Shown: positions 50,451 to 59,408 of the stretch, piece after piece
Numbering within the stretch: the first letter of the stretch is position 1
Layout: each line of letters starts with the position of its first letter
From: JANMES01 sp038329865
GTDB taxonomy: Bacteria; Planctomycetota; Phycisphaerae; Tepidisphaerales; Tepidisphaeraceae
Assembly: GCA_038329865.1 (NCBI GenBank)
Contig: JBBQNK010000009.1
Coordinates: 1 to 64,000 of the forward strand
Reading direction: 5' to 3'
Length of the DNA stretch: 64,000 nucleotides
The notes under the pieces: model-generated
Database searches by the model: none
What the model was told of the DNA's origin: nothing
Seen by the model: the letters and a program-made list of their open reading frames with translations, nothing else
Translations under genes and position numbers: made by a program

Positions 50451-50518
50451 GTGGCATGGGCGGCTCGCCCATGGTTTTTCGACTGACAGAAAAGACACGG
50501 GCGAGCCGCCCGTGCCAC
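50451..50518. repeat. Palindromic repeat, 'GTGGCACGGGCGGCTCGCCC' family, upstream of dnaE2
   Basis: GTGGCATGGGCGGCTCGCCC (from 50451) and the complementary unit ending GTGCCAC at 50518. It ends 30 bp before the dnaE2 start, so it would be in the 5' leader. Confidence 0.88.
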
Positions 50519-50548
50519 AAAAAATCAAACTGAATTGTCGGAGTGAGC

Positions 50549-53500
50549 ATGCCCGAACTGCAGGATCCCAAACTCTACTCGCCGCGTCGGATCGACCGGA
50601 TCGACCGACCGGTGAATCCCGAACCGGTTCCGCCGTTTGCGGAGTTGGTCGCGACGACCAACTTCTCCTTCCTGCGCGGCGCGGCGCATGCCGATGAGCT
50701 GGTGAACCAGGCGGCCCTGCTCGGCTACACCGCGATCGGCGTGGCGGACTTGAGCACACTGGCGGGCATCGTGCGCATGCATCAGGCGGCGGAGCAGGTA
50801 AAGCTCAAGCTGCTGATCGGCACGACGCTCGAGCCCATCGACGGCCGGCCTCTCACCGTGTGGGCGACCGATCGCGCGGCCTACGCCCGCCTCTGCCGGT
50901 TGCTCACGCTCGGCAAGCGCCGGGCGGAAAAGGCGGCGTGCCTGCTGAGCGTCGCCGACATTCTCAAACACAGCGAAGGACTGCTCGCGGCGGTTCATCC
51001 GCCGGTGAAGACGACGCTCGATCTCGATCGATCGTTCGACGAGCAACTCGCCGGCCTGAAAGAAACTTTCGGCGATCGCCTCTCGATCGTCGCCGCGTGC
51101 GTATTCGAGCACGACGCCGTCGCGTGGCTGGCGCAGCTCGACGCAATCAGCCGCCGCATCGGCGTGCCGCTGCTGGCGAGCAATCTGCCCCACTACCACG
51201 TGCCGCAGCGTCACGTGCTGCAGGACGTGCTCACCTGCATCCGCCACGGCTGTACGATCCAAACCGCCGGCTACAAGCTCTTTCCCAACGCCGAGCGGTA
51301 TCTCAAATCGCCGGAGCAGATGCACAAGCTCTTCGCCGATTTCCCCGAGGCGATTTCGCGCGGCCTGGAGCTGGCCGATCGCTGCACCTTCAACCTCGCC
51401 CAGCTCAAGTACGAATACCCGCACGAAGTAATGGCCGGCGGCGGGACGGCGATCGAGCAACTCACGCAACTCGCCTGGGCCGGGGCGGCCGTGCAATACC
51501 CGCTCGGCATTCCGGAAAAAGTCCGCGGGCTGGTTGAGAAGGAACTGAAGCTGATCGAAGAGCTGAAAATCGAGGCATACTTTCTCACGGTTTATGATCT
51601 GGTTCGGTTCGCGCGCTCGAAAGACATTCTCTGCCAAGGCCGCGGGTCGGCCGCCAACTCCGCGGTCTGCTTCTGCCTCGGCGTGACGAGCGTCGACCCG
51701 GCCCGCATCGATGTTCTCTTCGAACGCTTCGTTTCATCCGCCCGCAATGAACCGCCGGACATTGACGTGGATTTTGAGCACGAGCGGCGCGAGGAGGTGA
51801 TTCAATACGTCTACCAAAAGTACGGCCGCGAGCGATCGGGCATGACGGCGGAGGTCATCAGCTACCGCGGGCGCTCGGCGATCCGCGACGTGGGCAAGGC
51901 GCTCGGCCTCGGGCTCGACACGATCGAGCAGATGGCCAAGCGCCTGGACTGGTGGGACCGCGGCACCCTCACCGATGAAAAGCTGCGCGAAGTCGGGCTC
52001 AATCCGCACGACGCGACCATCCGCCGCGTGATCGATCTCTCGGCGGAGTTGCTCGGCTTCCCGCGGCACCTCGGCCAGCACGTGGGCGGATTAGTCATGA
52101 CGGCCGGCCCGCTGTGCGAGCTGGTGCCGATCGAAAACGCGGTGATGACCGACCGCACCGTCATCGAGTGGGACAAGGACGACATCGACGCGCTGGGCAT
52201 TTTGAAAGTCGACGTGCTGGCGCTCGGCATGCTCACGTGTATCGCCAAGGCGATCCGCCTCATCAACGCCACGCGCCCGCCCGGCACGCCGGCGATCACG
52301 ATGGCGCAAATCCCCGCGGAAGACCCGAGCGTGTACGACATGATCTGCGAGGCCGACACCGTCGGCGTGTTCCAGATCGAAAGCCGGGCGCAGATGTCGA
52401 TGCTGCCGAGGCTGCGGCCGCGCGTGTTTTACGATCTGGTGATCGAAGTCGCGATCGTTCGCCCGGGGCCAATCCAGGGGAACATGGTGCACCCATACCT
52501 CAAGCGCCGGCAAGGCCTGGAGAAGGTGGAATACCCCAAGCCCGAGTTGGAAAAAGTGCTCGGCCAAACGCTCGGCGTGCCGCTGTTTCAGGAGCAGGCG
52601 ATGAAGATCGCGATCGAGTGCGCCGGCTTCTCCCCCGCCGAGGCGGATCAACTGCGGCGGGCCGTCACCGGCTTCCGGCGGTACGGCGATATTGAAACTT
52701 TCGAGCAGAAATTCATTCACGGCATGCTCGATCGCGATTACGAGCGCGCGTTCGCCGAGCGGTGCTTCGCGCAGCTGCGCGGGTTCGCGTCGTACGGATT
52801 TCCCGAGAGCCACGCCGCGTCGTTCGCGCTTTTGGTGTACGTGTCGGCGTGGATCAAGAAGCATTACCCGGCGGTGTTCGCCGTCACGCTGCTCAACAGC
52901 CAGCCGATGGGATTTTACGCACCGGCCCAGATCGTTCGCGACGCGCAGGAGCACGGCGTGACCGTGCTGCCGGTAGACGTAAACGCCAGCGATTGGGACT
53001 GCACGCTACAGAGTCGTGATGTCGTTCGCCTCGGCTTTCGGCAGATCAAAGGCATGCGCGATGCCGACGCGCAAACGCTCGTGAATCTGCGGCAGCGGCG
53101 AGGCGCATTTGAATCGGTCGATGCGGTGCAGCAGGCGGCGGGCTTCGCGCAGCCGATCATGCAGCGGCTGGCGGAGGCGGATGCGTTCGGGTCGGTCGGC
53201 TCGTCACGCCGGCTGGCACTTTGGAAATCCGCGCGGGCGGTGGACGACCGCGCGTGGCCGAGCACAATCGGCGCGGCCGGCAAACTCCGCACGGCCGACG
53301 CGGTTGGCTCACTCGGTGCGGTCAACGCGACCGGCGAAGTGGGCGCGCTCGACGGCCCACCCAGCACGGCTTACCCGATCGACGCCGAGCCGGCCGTGCA
53401 ATTGCCGGTGATGTCGGAGATGGCGGAGGTGAAATCCGATTACGCGACCACTGGCCTGTCGCTCAAGCAGCACCCGGTTGGACTGGTACGAGATGAGCTT

Positions 53501-53830
53501 CGCCGGCGGCAGTACATCGAGAACCGCACGCTCGTCACGCTGCCGCAGGGCCGCTGGGTGAAGGTGGCCGGCCTGGTGCTGATCCGCCAGCGCCCCGGCA
53601 CGGCGGCGGGAATCGTCTTCGAAACGATCGAAGACGAAACCGGCGTGGCGAACCTGATCATCTCGCCGAAAGTGTTCGACCGCGACCGCCCCGCCGCCCG
53701 CCACGCCAGTTTCGCCGGCGCCGAAGGCCGAGTCGAACGGCAGGGAACCGTGGTGCACGTGCACGTTTGGCGGATGGTCGATCTCACCGAGCTGCTCAAC
53801 TGCGAACAGCCTTCACGGGATTTTAAATGA
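50549..53830 (+). CDS. dnaE2: Error-prone DNA polymerase III alpha subunit DnaE2 (ImuC)
   Basis: 1093 residues from the ATG at 50549 (GGAG five bases upstream; GTG at 50543 also in frame). PHP domain at the N-terminus (FAELVATTNFSFLRGAAHADELV), the C-family polymerase core with PPDIDVDFEHERREEV (catalytic Asp residues) and RGFASYGFPESHAASFALLVYVSAWIKKHYPAVF, then helix-hairpin-helix and OB regions to the end. The branch is DnaE2, the low-fidelity replicase of the ImuA/ImuB/ImuC system. An unusual Ala/Gly/Thr-rich segment (about 910-955, TADAVGSLGAVNATGEVGAL) precedes the C-terminal OB part. Confidence 0.93.
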   Translation: MPELQDPKLYSPRRIDRIDRPVNPEPVPPFAELVATTNFSFLRGAAHADELVNQAALLGYTAIGVADLSTLAGIVRMHQAAEQVKLKLLIGTTLEPIDGRPLTVWATDRAAYARLCRLLTLGKRRAEKAACLLSVADILKHSEGLLAAVHPPVKTTLDLDRSFDEQLAGLKETFGDRLSIVAACVFEHDAVAWLAQLDAISRRIGVPLLASNLPHYHVPQRHVLQDVLTCIRHGCTIQTAGYKLFPNAERYLKSPEQMHKLFADFPEAISRGLELADRCTFNLAQLKYEYPHEVMAGGGTAIEQLTQLAWAGAAVQYPLGIPEKVRGLVEKELKLIEELKIEAYFLTVYDLVRFARSKDILCQGRGSAANSAVCFCLGVTSVDPARIDVLFERFVSSARNEPPDIDVDFEHERREEVIQYVYQKYGRERSGMTAEVISYRGRSAIRDVGKALGLGLDTIEQMAKRLDWWDRGTLTDEKLREVGLNPHDATIRRVIDLSAELLGFPRHLGQHVGGLVMTAGPLCELVPIENAVMTDRTVIEWDKDDIDALGILKVDVLALGMLTCIAKAIRLINATRPPGTPAITMAQIPAEDPSVYDMICEADTVGVFQIESRAQMSMLPRLRPRVFYDLVIEVAIVRPGPIQGNMVHPYLKRRQGLEKVEYPKPELEKVLGQTLGVPLFQEQAMKIAIECAGFSPAEADQLRRAVTGFRRYGDIETFEQKFIHGMLDRDYERAFAERCFAQLRGFASYGFPESHAASFALLVYVSAWIKKHYPAVFAVTLLNSQPMGFYAPAQIVRDAQEHGVTVLPVDVNASDWDCTLQSRDVVRLGFRQIKGMRDADAQTLVNLRQRRGAFESVDAVQQAAGFAQPIMQRLAEADAFGSVGSSRRLALWKSARAVDDRAWPSTIGAAGKLRTADAVGSLGAVNATGEVGALDGPPSTAYPIDAEPAVQLPVMSEMAEVKSDYATTGLSLKQHPVGLVRDELRRRQYIENRTLVTLPQGRWVKVAGLVLIRQRPGTAAGIVFETIEDETGVANLIISPKVFDRDRPAARHASFAGAEGRVERQGTVVHVHVWRMVDLTELLNCEQPSRDFK

Positions 53831-53910
53831 TTGCAATATACGTATCACACGGCCGGCCGATCCATTCGCCGGCACACTGCAACTTCAACGGCAGCAGTGT
53901 CTGCCGCGCT

Positions 53911-53991
53911 ATCGTCATCCTGAGGTACTCCGAAGGATCTAGCCGACTGCGCAGGGAGGCCAGATACTTCGGGGTACCTCAGGATGACGAT
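53911..53991. repeat. Palindromic repeat, 'GAGGTACTCCGAAGGATCT' family
   Basis: Arms from 53911 (ATCGTCATCCTGAGGTAC) to 53991, with about four mismatches. It sits in the gap between two convergent genes (dnaE2 and the ManD-type dehydratase). Confidence 0.85.
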
Positions 53992-54010
53992 AAACCTAAT
54001 GTGAAATGCG

Positions 54011-55225
54011 CTACGCCCGGTGCAAACTTCCGTCCGGCAGCCGGGCCTGCGTCCACGTGATGATCTTGTTGTCGCACGGGAATTTCGCGGCGAGCTTTTC
54101 GTCGATGTCGATTCCGAGACCCGGGCGATCGTTCGGGTAGAGATAACCTTTCCGCAGCTCCGGGCAGCCGGGGAACACTTCGAGCAGGTTTGGGCCGAAC
54201 GCGGAGAATTCCTGGATGCCGAAGTTCATGCTCGAAAGATCGAGGTGCAGATTCGCCGCATGGCCCACCGGCGAAACATCGCCCGGGCCGTGCCAGGCAG
54301 TGCGCACGCCGTGCAGTTCGCCGAGCGTGGCGACTTTCCGCGCCGGCGTGATGCCGCCCATCTGGCTGATGTGCATCCGCATGAAGTCGATCAGCCGGCC
54401 GGTGATGAGCGGCGTCCACTCGCGCGGGTGGTTGAACAGTTCGCCCATGGCGATCGGCGTGCTGCAAACCTGGCGAATATTGCGGAACCACTCAATATCT
54501 TCCGGCGCCAGCGCGTCTTCCAGAAAGAACAACCGATACGGCTCGAGCTGCTTGGCAAAATCCACCGCCCAGGCGGGCGAAAGGCGCTCATGAATGTCGT
54601 GAAGAATCTCAACGTCCGGGCCGATGGTCGTTCGGATGTGCTCGATCGCCGCGAGCGCGGTGCGCGTGTAAGCGCGGGGATTGTAATACGCGCCCGCGGC
54701 CGCACCGTCCGGCGGCAGGACAGGCGCCGCCTGGCCGGATTTCGATCCGTCGCCGCCGTACCCGCCGCATTGCACTCGAACGTGAACGACGCCTTCAGAC
54801 AGCAACCGTCGCACGTTGTCTTCCACCTGCGTGATCGACTTCCCGTCGGCATGCCGATACACCGCCGCCGCTTCGCGAACCTTGCCGCCGAGCAGTTGGT
54901 AAACCGGCATGTTCGCGAGCTTGCCCTTGATGTCCCACAGCGCCATATCGATGCCCGAGACCGCGTTGTTCAGCACCGGCCCGTTGCGCCAATAGCCGTT
55001 GTTCATCATCAGGTGCCAGATCTCTTCGATCTGCTGCACGTCGCGCCCAATCAACAGCGGCCGAAGGTGCTCGTTGACGGCGGTGCGGACGGCTTCGAAC
55101 CGCTGCGTGTAGGTGGCGCAGCCGATGCCGTAGAGATTCGGGTCGGAGGTTTCGACTTTCACGACAACGAGTGCGATGCCCTGCGGGGCCGTCAGGATCG
55201 TGCGAACGTCGCGAATGGTCGGCAT
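54011..55225 (-). CDS. D-mannonate/sugar acid dehydratase (ManD/RspA, enolase superfamily)
   Basis: 404 residues, the standard ManD length. GAGGAAACC before the ATG. The family N-terminus VRTILTAPQGIALVVVKVETSDPNLYGIGCATYTQRFEA, YWRNGPVLNNAVSGIDMALWDIKGK, catalytic/metal ILHDIHERLSP, LEDALAPED, MGELFNHPREW, ISQMGGITPARK and TAWHGPGDVSPVGHAANLHLDL (catalytic His) are all present. These enzymes dehydrate D-mannonate (and, weakly, D-gluconate) to 2-keto-3-deoxy-gluconate; some RspA members have no clear activity. Downstream of the uronate-dehydrogenase-like SDR in a three-gene minus-strand operon. Confidence 0.92.
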   Translation of the reverse strand: MPTIRDVRTILTAPQGIALVVVKVETSDPNLYGIGCATYTQRFEAVRTAVNEHLRPLLIGRDVQQIEEIWHLMMNNGYWRNGPVLNNAVSGIDMALWDIKGKLANMPVYQLLGGKVREAAAVYRHADGKSITQVEDNVRRLLSEGVVHVRVQCGGYGGDGSKSGQAAPVLPPDGAAAGAYYNPRAYTRTALAAIEHIRTTIGPDVEILHDIHERLSPAWAVDFAKQLEPYRLFFLEDALAPEDIEWFRNIRQVCSTPIAMGELFNHPREWTPLITGRLIDFMRMHISQMGGITPARKVATLGELHGVRTAWHGPGDVSPVGHAANLHLDLSSMNFGIQEFSAFGPNLLEVFPGCPELRKGYLYPNDRPGLGIDIDEKLAAKFPCDNKIITWTQARLPDGSLHRA

Positions 55226-55267
55226 GGTTTCCTCGTCAATCGAAATTTGTGGTGGAACAGTGGGCCA

Positions 55268-56113
55268 TTAGATCGTGTCGCGCGGTATCCATCCAGTGGC
55301 GCGGGTAAAGGCGCTTACATCGATCAGCGAATCGATCTGATCGATCGGTTTCGTCAGCGGCACGCCGGGATAATACCGCTCGATCGCCACCGCGACGTTC
55401 GGCCCAGTAACCGCGGAAATCGCCGGGAAAAACGAATGAAAGCCCGGCAACGGCGCCATCAGCGCGGCGACATTCGCCGCGGCCGAGTCGGTCCTGGACA
55501 GAACGCTGAAACCCTGCGCGATTCGGCTGGGCGTGTACGTTTGATCGACGCTGAAATTCGCGTACTTGGGAAAATCGCTCACTTCGATGATGCGGGGAAA
55601 TCGCAGCGACACGTACGAACCGCCGTGCAGCGCGAGGTACTCTTTCAAAATGGTCTCGCCGGCGAACTTGCTCATCGCGTAGGCGTTGGAGAGATTGGGC
55701 GGGCTCTTTTCATCGAGCGGCAGATACGCGACGTGATTGGCGTGAGGCGGATAGCAGATCTGCCAACTCTCCCCCGCGATCACCTGCACGCTGCTGGAGA
55801 AGACGATCTTCCGCACGCCGGATTCGAGCGCGGCTTGAAAGACGTTCATATTCATCGCGACATTTTCATTGAACGTAGCGGCGGCGGAGCGCCGGTGAAT
55901 GCCGGTGTGATTGCCGAGATGGATGACCGCATCGACGCCCTGCATGAGCGCCGCGACGGCGGGCCCGTCGAGCAGATTCGCCGGCTGCAGCGGCACGGGG
56001 ATGGTACGGCGCGCATCGACATCGGTTGCGACAACGCCGTGACCGGCTGCGACGAGTTGAATCACCGTTTCAGAACCGAGCCGCCCCGCGGCGCCTGTGA
56101 CAAGCACGTTCAT
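55268..56113 (-). CDS. NAD-dependent epimerase/dehydratase, uronate-dehydrogenase-like SDR
   Basis: 281 residues, extended short-chain dehydrogenase. NAD motif VTGAAGRLGSETV (about 5-17), DAVIHLGNHTG, SSSVQVIAGE and YAMSKFAGE (Tyr-x3-Lys). Length and VNxxxN-like beginning resemble uronate dehydrogenases, which oxidise galacturonate or glucuronate to aldarates; UDP-sugar epimerase relatives are an alternative. It lies between a sugar-acid dehydratase and a secreted uronate lyase gene, supporting sugar-acid catabolism. Confidence 0.8.
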   Translation of the reverse strand: MNVLVTGAAGRLGSETVIQLVAAGHGVVATDVDARRTIPVPLQPANLLDGPAVAALMQGVDAVIHLGNHTGIHRRSAAATFNENVAMNMNVFQAALESGVRKIVFSSSVQVIAGESWQICYPPHANHVAYLPLDEKSPPNLSNAYAMSKFAGETILKEYLALHGGSYVSLRFPRIIEVSDFPKYANFSVDQTYTPSRIAQGFSVLSRTDSAAANVAALMAPLPGFHSFFPAISAVTGPNVAVAIERYYPGVPLTKPIDQIDSLIDVSAFTRATGWIPRDTI

Positions 56114-56146
56114 GGTCGTACGTCCGCTATCGGAAGGCTTGGATCT

Positions 56147-58945
56147 TTACCGATCCGGACGGGCCCACTCCGAGGAGATCGCGAGTTTACCCGCATTGCC
56201 CGTCGCAAGGCAGTTCCCGGGCGCTTTAAGTTGCAGATCGCCGGCCGGGCCTTTGGCGGTGGTGCCGCCGCAGACGAGAACCTGCGTTTCATCGCCGTGC
56301 TGGCGGATGCAGAGAACGCGTGCGTCGCTCTGCCAACCGCCGGCGGTCCATGCGCCGGGCTTTTGCGCGACGAAGAGCTGAATCTTCCCGCCTTGCGCGT
56401 CGGCTTCAAGAATCGAAACGCCGGCGGCGACATCGTACGATTTTCGCACCGCGGTGACGGCCGCCTTATCCGACAGTGCGTACGCCATGCCGAAATTTCC
56501 GGTCGCGCCTTTCTGGCGGATGAGAACGATCTGATCGTCCTCAGGCCCGCGAAGCGAAATCGCTTCCTGCCCTGCCTGCCCGGCGACCCACGCGGTCAGC
56601 GGCGCGGGCTTGGTTTGCCACGTGGCCTGCCAACTCTCAGCGGCGGCGGGCTCGCGCTTCATCACTTTCAAATGCTGATAGCCGAATCCAGTGCCGAGCG
56701 CCGGTGCGTCGGCCACGGTCGGCAGGCCGGTGATCTTGCCGTTGAAGCGCAGCGTTCGGTCCCAGGTTCGTTCGCGTCCGCCGCTGCCGGTGTAGAGATC
56801 GAGGACCAGATCGTTCGTGGAAAGCACCGTGCGTTCGAGCAGCACGCCCGGGTACGCGCCGGCCACCTGGCCGCGCATGACTCGCATATCGCCGGAATCT
56901 TCAAACACGGTGAGCAAACCTTCGGCGGCGATCTGGGCGCGCTCGTCGACCGTCATCGTGTTGTGAGCGACGGTCTGTCGCGTCCACTCGGCACACAGCG
57001 GGTTTTCGTACGGATAAAACTTCGGTTCGCCGCCGAGTTCATCGCCGGCGAACAGGATCAGGTTGAGCTTGTCGTAATGCCCGTGCGGGCCGCCGTGCGG
57101 GCCGTACTTGAGCAGATCGTACCGTCCCGGCCCGCGCGTGATGGCGTAGCCGACTCGCGAGAGATTCATGCTCGGGTAGGTGATGGCCTTTGGCTCGGGG
57201 AGCGGCGTGAAGATGCGCGTGGGGAAGTAAATCGACGTGCTGGCCTGCAATTGCCGCGGCGAATCGTTGACGATCGGCGCGTAGCGCTCGTCATTGAAGC
57301 GGAGGTAGCCGTAGTCGTACACCATCGTCTGCCAGCCGCCGATCTTGGCGCGGGACGAATCGTTAATGCCGGGGGCCGTGCCGTCGGGGTAGGCGTAGCG
57401 CAGCGTCGAGTCGAACATCATCTTCACGCGGCTGTTGTCGTAGCTGTAGAGATCGATGCCCTGGTGGGCGGCCGACTCCATGCCGGTGATCATTGCGCCC
57501 AGCGCGAAGAGCTGATACCCGACCGCGCCCTCGGCCCACATGCCGTCTTCGCCGATGCCGTCATGCAAAAGCTGGCGATAATCGCCGGCACCGAGATCGA
57601 TCATGTCCTTATCGCCGGTAACGGCCCCGCCCATGACCGTGGCGGCGGCGTAGAAGTTCACCCAGTTGCCGGCGCCTTTGCCCTTCGGGCCGGTCGGGCC
57701 TTCGGTGCGCCAGTTGGGGGCCTTGGCGTCGCGAGCTTTCACTTCGGCGGCGAAATCTTTCCGGCGGATGAACAGCACGCATGCACGAATCAGGTCGCGA
57801 TCAATGATCTCGTGATCGGCGGCGGTGAGCCCGCCGCTGTCGTAGACGTAGTCGTAGCCGGCGATCAACGGGATGATCCACATCGCTTCGGAAAGCCGCT
57901 GCGACATGATCTTGCCGGTGTCGGATCCGTTCACGCCTTTGTGCTCGGCGTAGAAATCGTAAGTTTTCGCATAGCCGACGAGGATTTCAGCGGCGCGCTT
58001 GGCGTACTTCGCATCATTGGTGATCGAGTAAGCGATGCCGAGCGTTTCTGCGCCCTTGGCGAGGTCGTCATGCTTTTTGGCGACCGGGTCATTGCGACTG
58101 TGGAGCTGGCCGGGAGGGCCTTTCGGGTCGGGGAACTCAACCGCACCCGCACAGAGTGCATCGGCGCTCTTGATCAGCGCGGCCAGCGCTTCCTTGCCCT
58201 TGTCGGTCGACTTCAACGTCTGGCGGAGATCGTCGATCTCCGCCTTCGTCATCAGCAAGCACGGATGTTCGCCGGCCTTAGCGGGCACGGGCATGGTGAC
58301 TTTCGCCGGCGCGCGGTCGTCGGCGCTGGCGGCGTGGATGAACACCGGCTGCTTCGGATCGAAATCAACCTTGAGCTGCTGATCAAGATCTTCACTCGTG
58401 AGCACCGCGATTTCGCCGAGGCCGCCGTACTTGGCTTTCGAGTCCGGCTCGTCGAAGTTCGATTCGACGGTGACTTTGACTTTCTTGACGGACTTCCCGA
58501 TCGCAACCGATTGCCATGCGGCGGTATTTTTCTCGGGGCGTTTAAGTTCCAGCGTCTGCTTGATCACCGTGCCGTCGTCGAGCTCGATCTTGATGTCCTT
58601 GGCGGCCAGTTCCTTGTAATCACTGAACGTGATGTCGATTCGCTCGACCTTCACCGCAACGGGCAGGTCGATCGTGTATGTGTAAGGCAATCCCCACACC
58701 ACGCAACGGCTGTGCGGATTACCGTCGAAGGTTTCTTCGGGCGAAGAACGCTTGTCCTTGCCGCCATCAGCGGAGAGCGCGAGATCGATCTTCGCGCCGT
58801 ACTTCGACAGCGCGGCGTTGAACAATTTCGGCGACGCCGGCGCCGGATCGGCCGCCCGCGCCGCACCGGCGAGCATGCCGACTGACAAAATCGAGCTTAC
58901 GACGCCCGTGAGAACTCGACGATGGATCGATGATTGAACGGCCAT
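56147..58945 (-). CDS. Secreted polysaccharide lyase, alginate-lyase / heparinase II-III-like
   Basis: 932 residues from the ATG at 58945 (GGAG upstream; GTG at 58954 also possible). Signal peptide SILSVGMLAGAARA. An N-terminal beta-sandwich of about 190 residues (FDGNPHSRCVVWGLPYTYTIDL) resembles a carbohydrate-binding/discoidin-type domain. Then an alginate-lyase alpha/alpha toroid (about 270-560) and a C-terminal heparinase II/III-type beta region with PHGGPHGHYDKLNLILFAGDE. The HGHYDK motif is typical of exo-oligoalginate lyases (PL15/PL17 type). It would release unsaturated uronates that feed the two downstream genes. The exact polysaccharide is inferred. Confidence 0.82.
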   Translation of the reverse strand: MAVQSSIHRRVLTGVVSSILSVGMLAGAARAADPAPASPKLFNAALSKYGAKIDLALSADGGKDKRSSPEETFDGNPHSRCVVWGLPYTYTIDLPVAVKVERIDITFSDYKELAAKDIKIELDDGTVIKQTLELKRPEKNTAAWQSVAIGKSVKKVKVTVESNFDEPDSKAKYGGLGEIAVLTSEDLDQQLKVDFDPKQPVFIHAASADDRAPAKVTMPVPAKAGEHPCLLMTKAEIDDLRQTLKSTDKGKEALAALIKSADALCAGAVEFPDPKGPPGQLHSRNDPVAKKHDDLAKGAETLGIAYSITNDAKYAKRAAEILVGYAKTYDFYAEHKGVNGSDTGKIMSQRLSEAMWIIPLIAGYDYVYDSGGLTAADHEIIDRDLIRACVLFIRRKDFAAEVKARDAKAPNWRTEGPTGPKGKGAGNWVNFYAAATVMGGAVTGDKDMIDLGAGDYRQLLHDGIGEDGMWAEGAVGYQLFALGAMITGMESAAHQGIDLYSYDNSRVKMMFDSTLRYAYPDGTAPGINDSSRAKIGGWQTMVYDYGYLRFNDERYAPIVNDSPRQLQASTSIYFPTRIFTPLPEPKAITYPSMNLSRVGYAITRGPGRYDLLKYGPHGGPHGHYDKLNLILFAGDELGGEPKFYPYENPLCAEWTRQTVAHNTMTVDERAQIAAEGLLTVFEDSGDMRVMRGQVAGAYPGVLLERTVLSTNDLVLDLYTGSGGRERTWDRTLRFNGKITGLPTVADAPALGTGFGYQHLKVMKREPAAAESWQATWQTKPAPLTAWVAGQAGQEAISLRGPEDDQIVLIRQKGATGNFGMAYALSDKAAVTAVRKSYDVAAGVSILEADAQGGKIQLFVAQKPGAWTAGGWQSDARVLCIRQHGDETQVLVCGGTTAKGPAGDLQLKAPGNCLATGNAGKLAISSEWARPDR

Positions 58946-59039
58946 ATTGAACACTCCGCGGGGAAGGGGAAGTCGCCACTCTAACGGAATCAGCCGAATT
59001 ACGTCAACCGCTTGATATACCTGCGCAAGCGGGCGTCAT

Positions 59040-59408
59040 TTAAATGGCCTGAGGATTCGGGAACGCATCGTCGCTGTCATCAATTCGCGGATGAAGGCAC
59101 TCGAAATCTTTCTCGATCAGAATCCGAATCGATCGGTCGGCATCGATCGGTTGATCGAATTCGATGGCGACCTGGTCGGTCGTTCCCCACTGCTTCGCTT
59201 GAGCGAGAGGGATGCGGATAGACAGACGCGTTCCTTCGAACAGGAGATGAACGTCGGTGATCCCTGTCGCGGGCTCGAGCGTGCAGGTCAGCTTGGCCGA
59301 CTCGGAAAAAAGAGTGGATTGCTCGACGGATTTTCCCTCGGCCAATTGCGCGGCTTCGGTTTGGCTCACTCGCACGCGCACGCTGTTTTGGATGAGTCGG
59401 AGTTTCAT
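59040..59408 (-). CDS. Small conserved protein of the formate-dehydrogenase operon
   Basis: 122 residues starting MKLRLIQNSVRVRVSQTEAAQLAEG, a pattern (MK.R...NS.R.R....E) I recall in short unclassified proteins next to molybdenum enzymes. No membrane segment or known catalytic motif. Its ATG overlaps the TGA of mobA (ATGA), so it is translationally coupled to it. The role in molybdoenzyme maturation or regulation is a context guess only. Confidence 0.7.
   Translation of the reverse strand: MKLRLIQNSVRVRVSQTEAAQLAEGKSVEQSTLFSESAKLTCTLEPATGITDVHLLFEGTRLSIRIPLAQAKQWGTTDQVAIEFDQPIDADRSIRILIEKDFECLHPRIDDSDDAFPNPQAI

Larger units (their letters stand above)
49892..50548. other. Gap between imuB and dnaE2 with repeats and purine-rich DNA
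   Basis: No gene. It holds the CCGGTCGC repeat (49974-50029), a purine-biased tract (about 50125-50240) with AGTC steps at 50166, 50188 and 50209, a 9-bp inverted repeat TTTTTGCAC/GTGCAAAAA (50260-50268, 50312-50320) that encloses the palindrome GTTACGTAAC, a GTGGGTTTCAACCCAC hairpin (about 50376-50413) and the repeat at 50451-50518. DnaE2 therefore has its own leader and need not be on the imuAB transcript. Confidence 0.6.

Noticed and set aside
54020..58885. A 1621-codon open frame on the plus strand across two genes
   Set aside because: It is antisense to the dehydratase, SDR and lyase genes, which have clear motifs. Long antisense frames are expected in GC-rich DNA.
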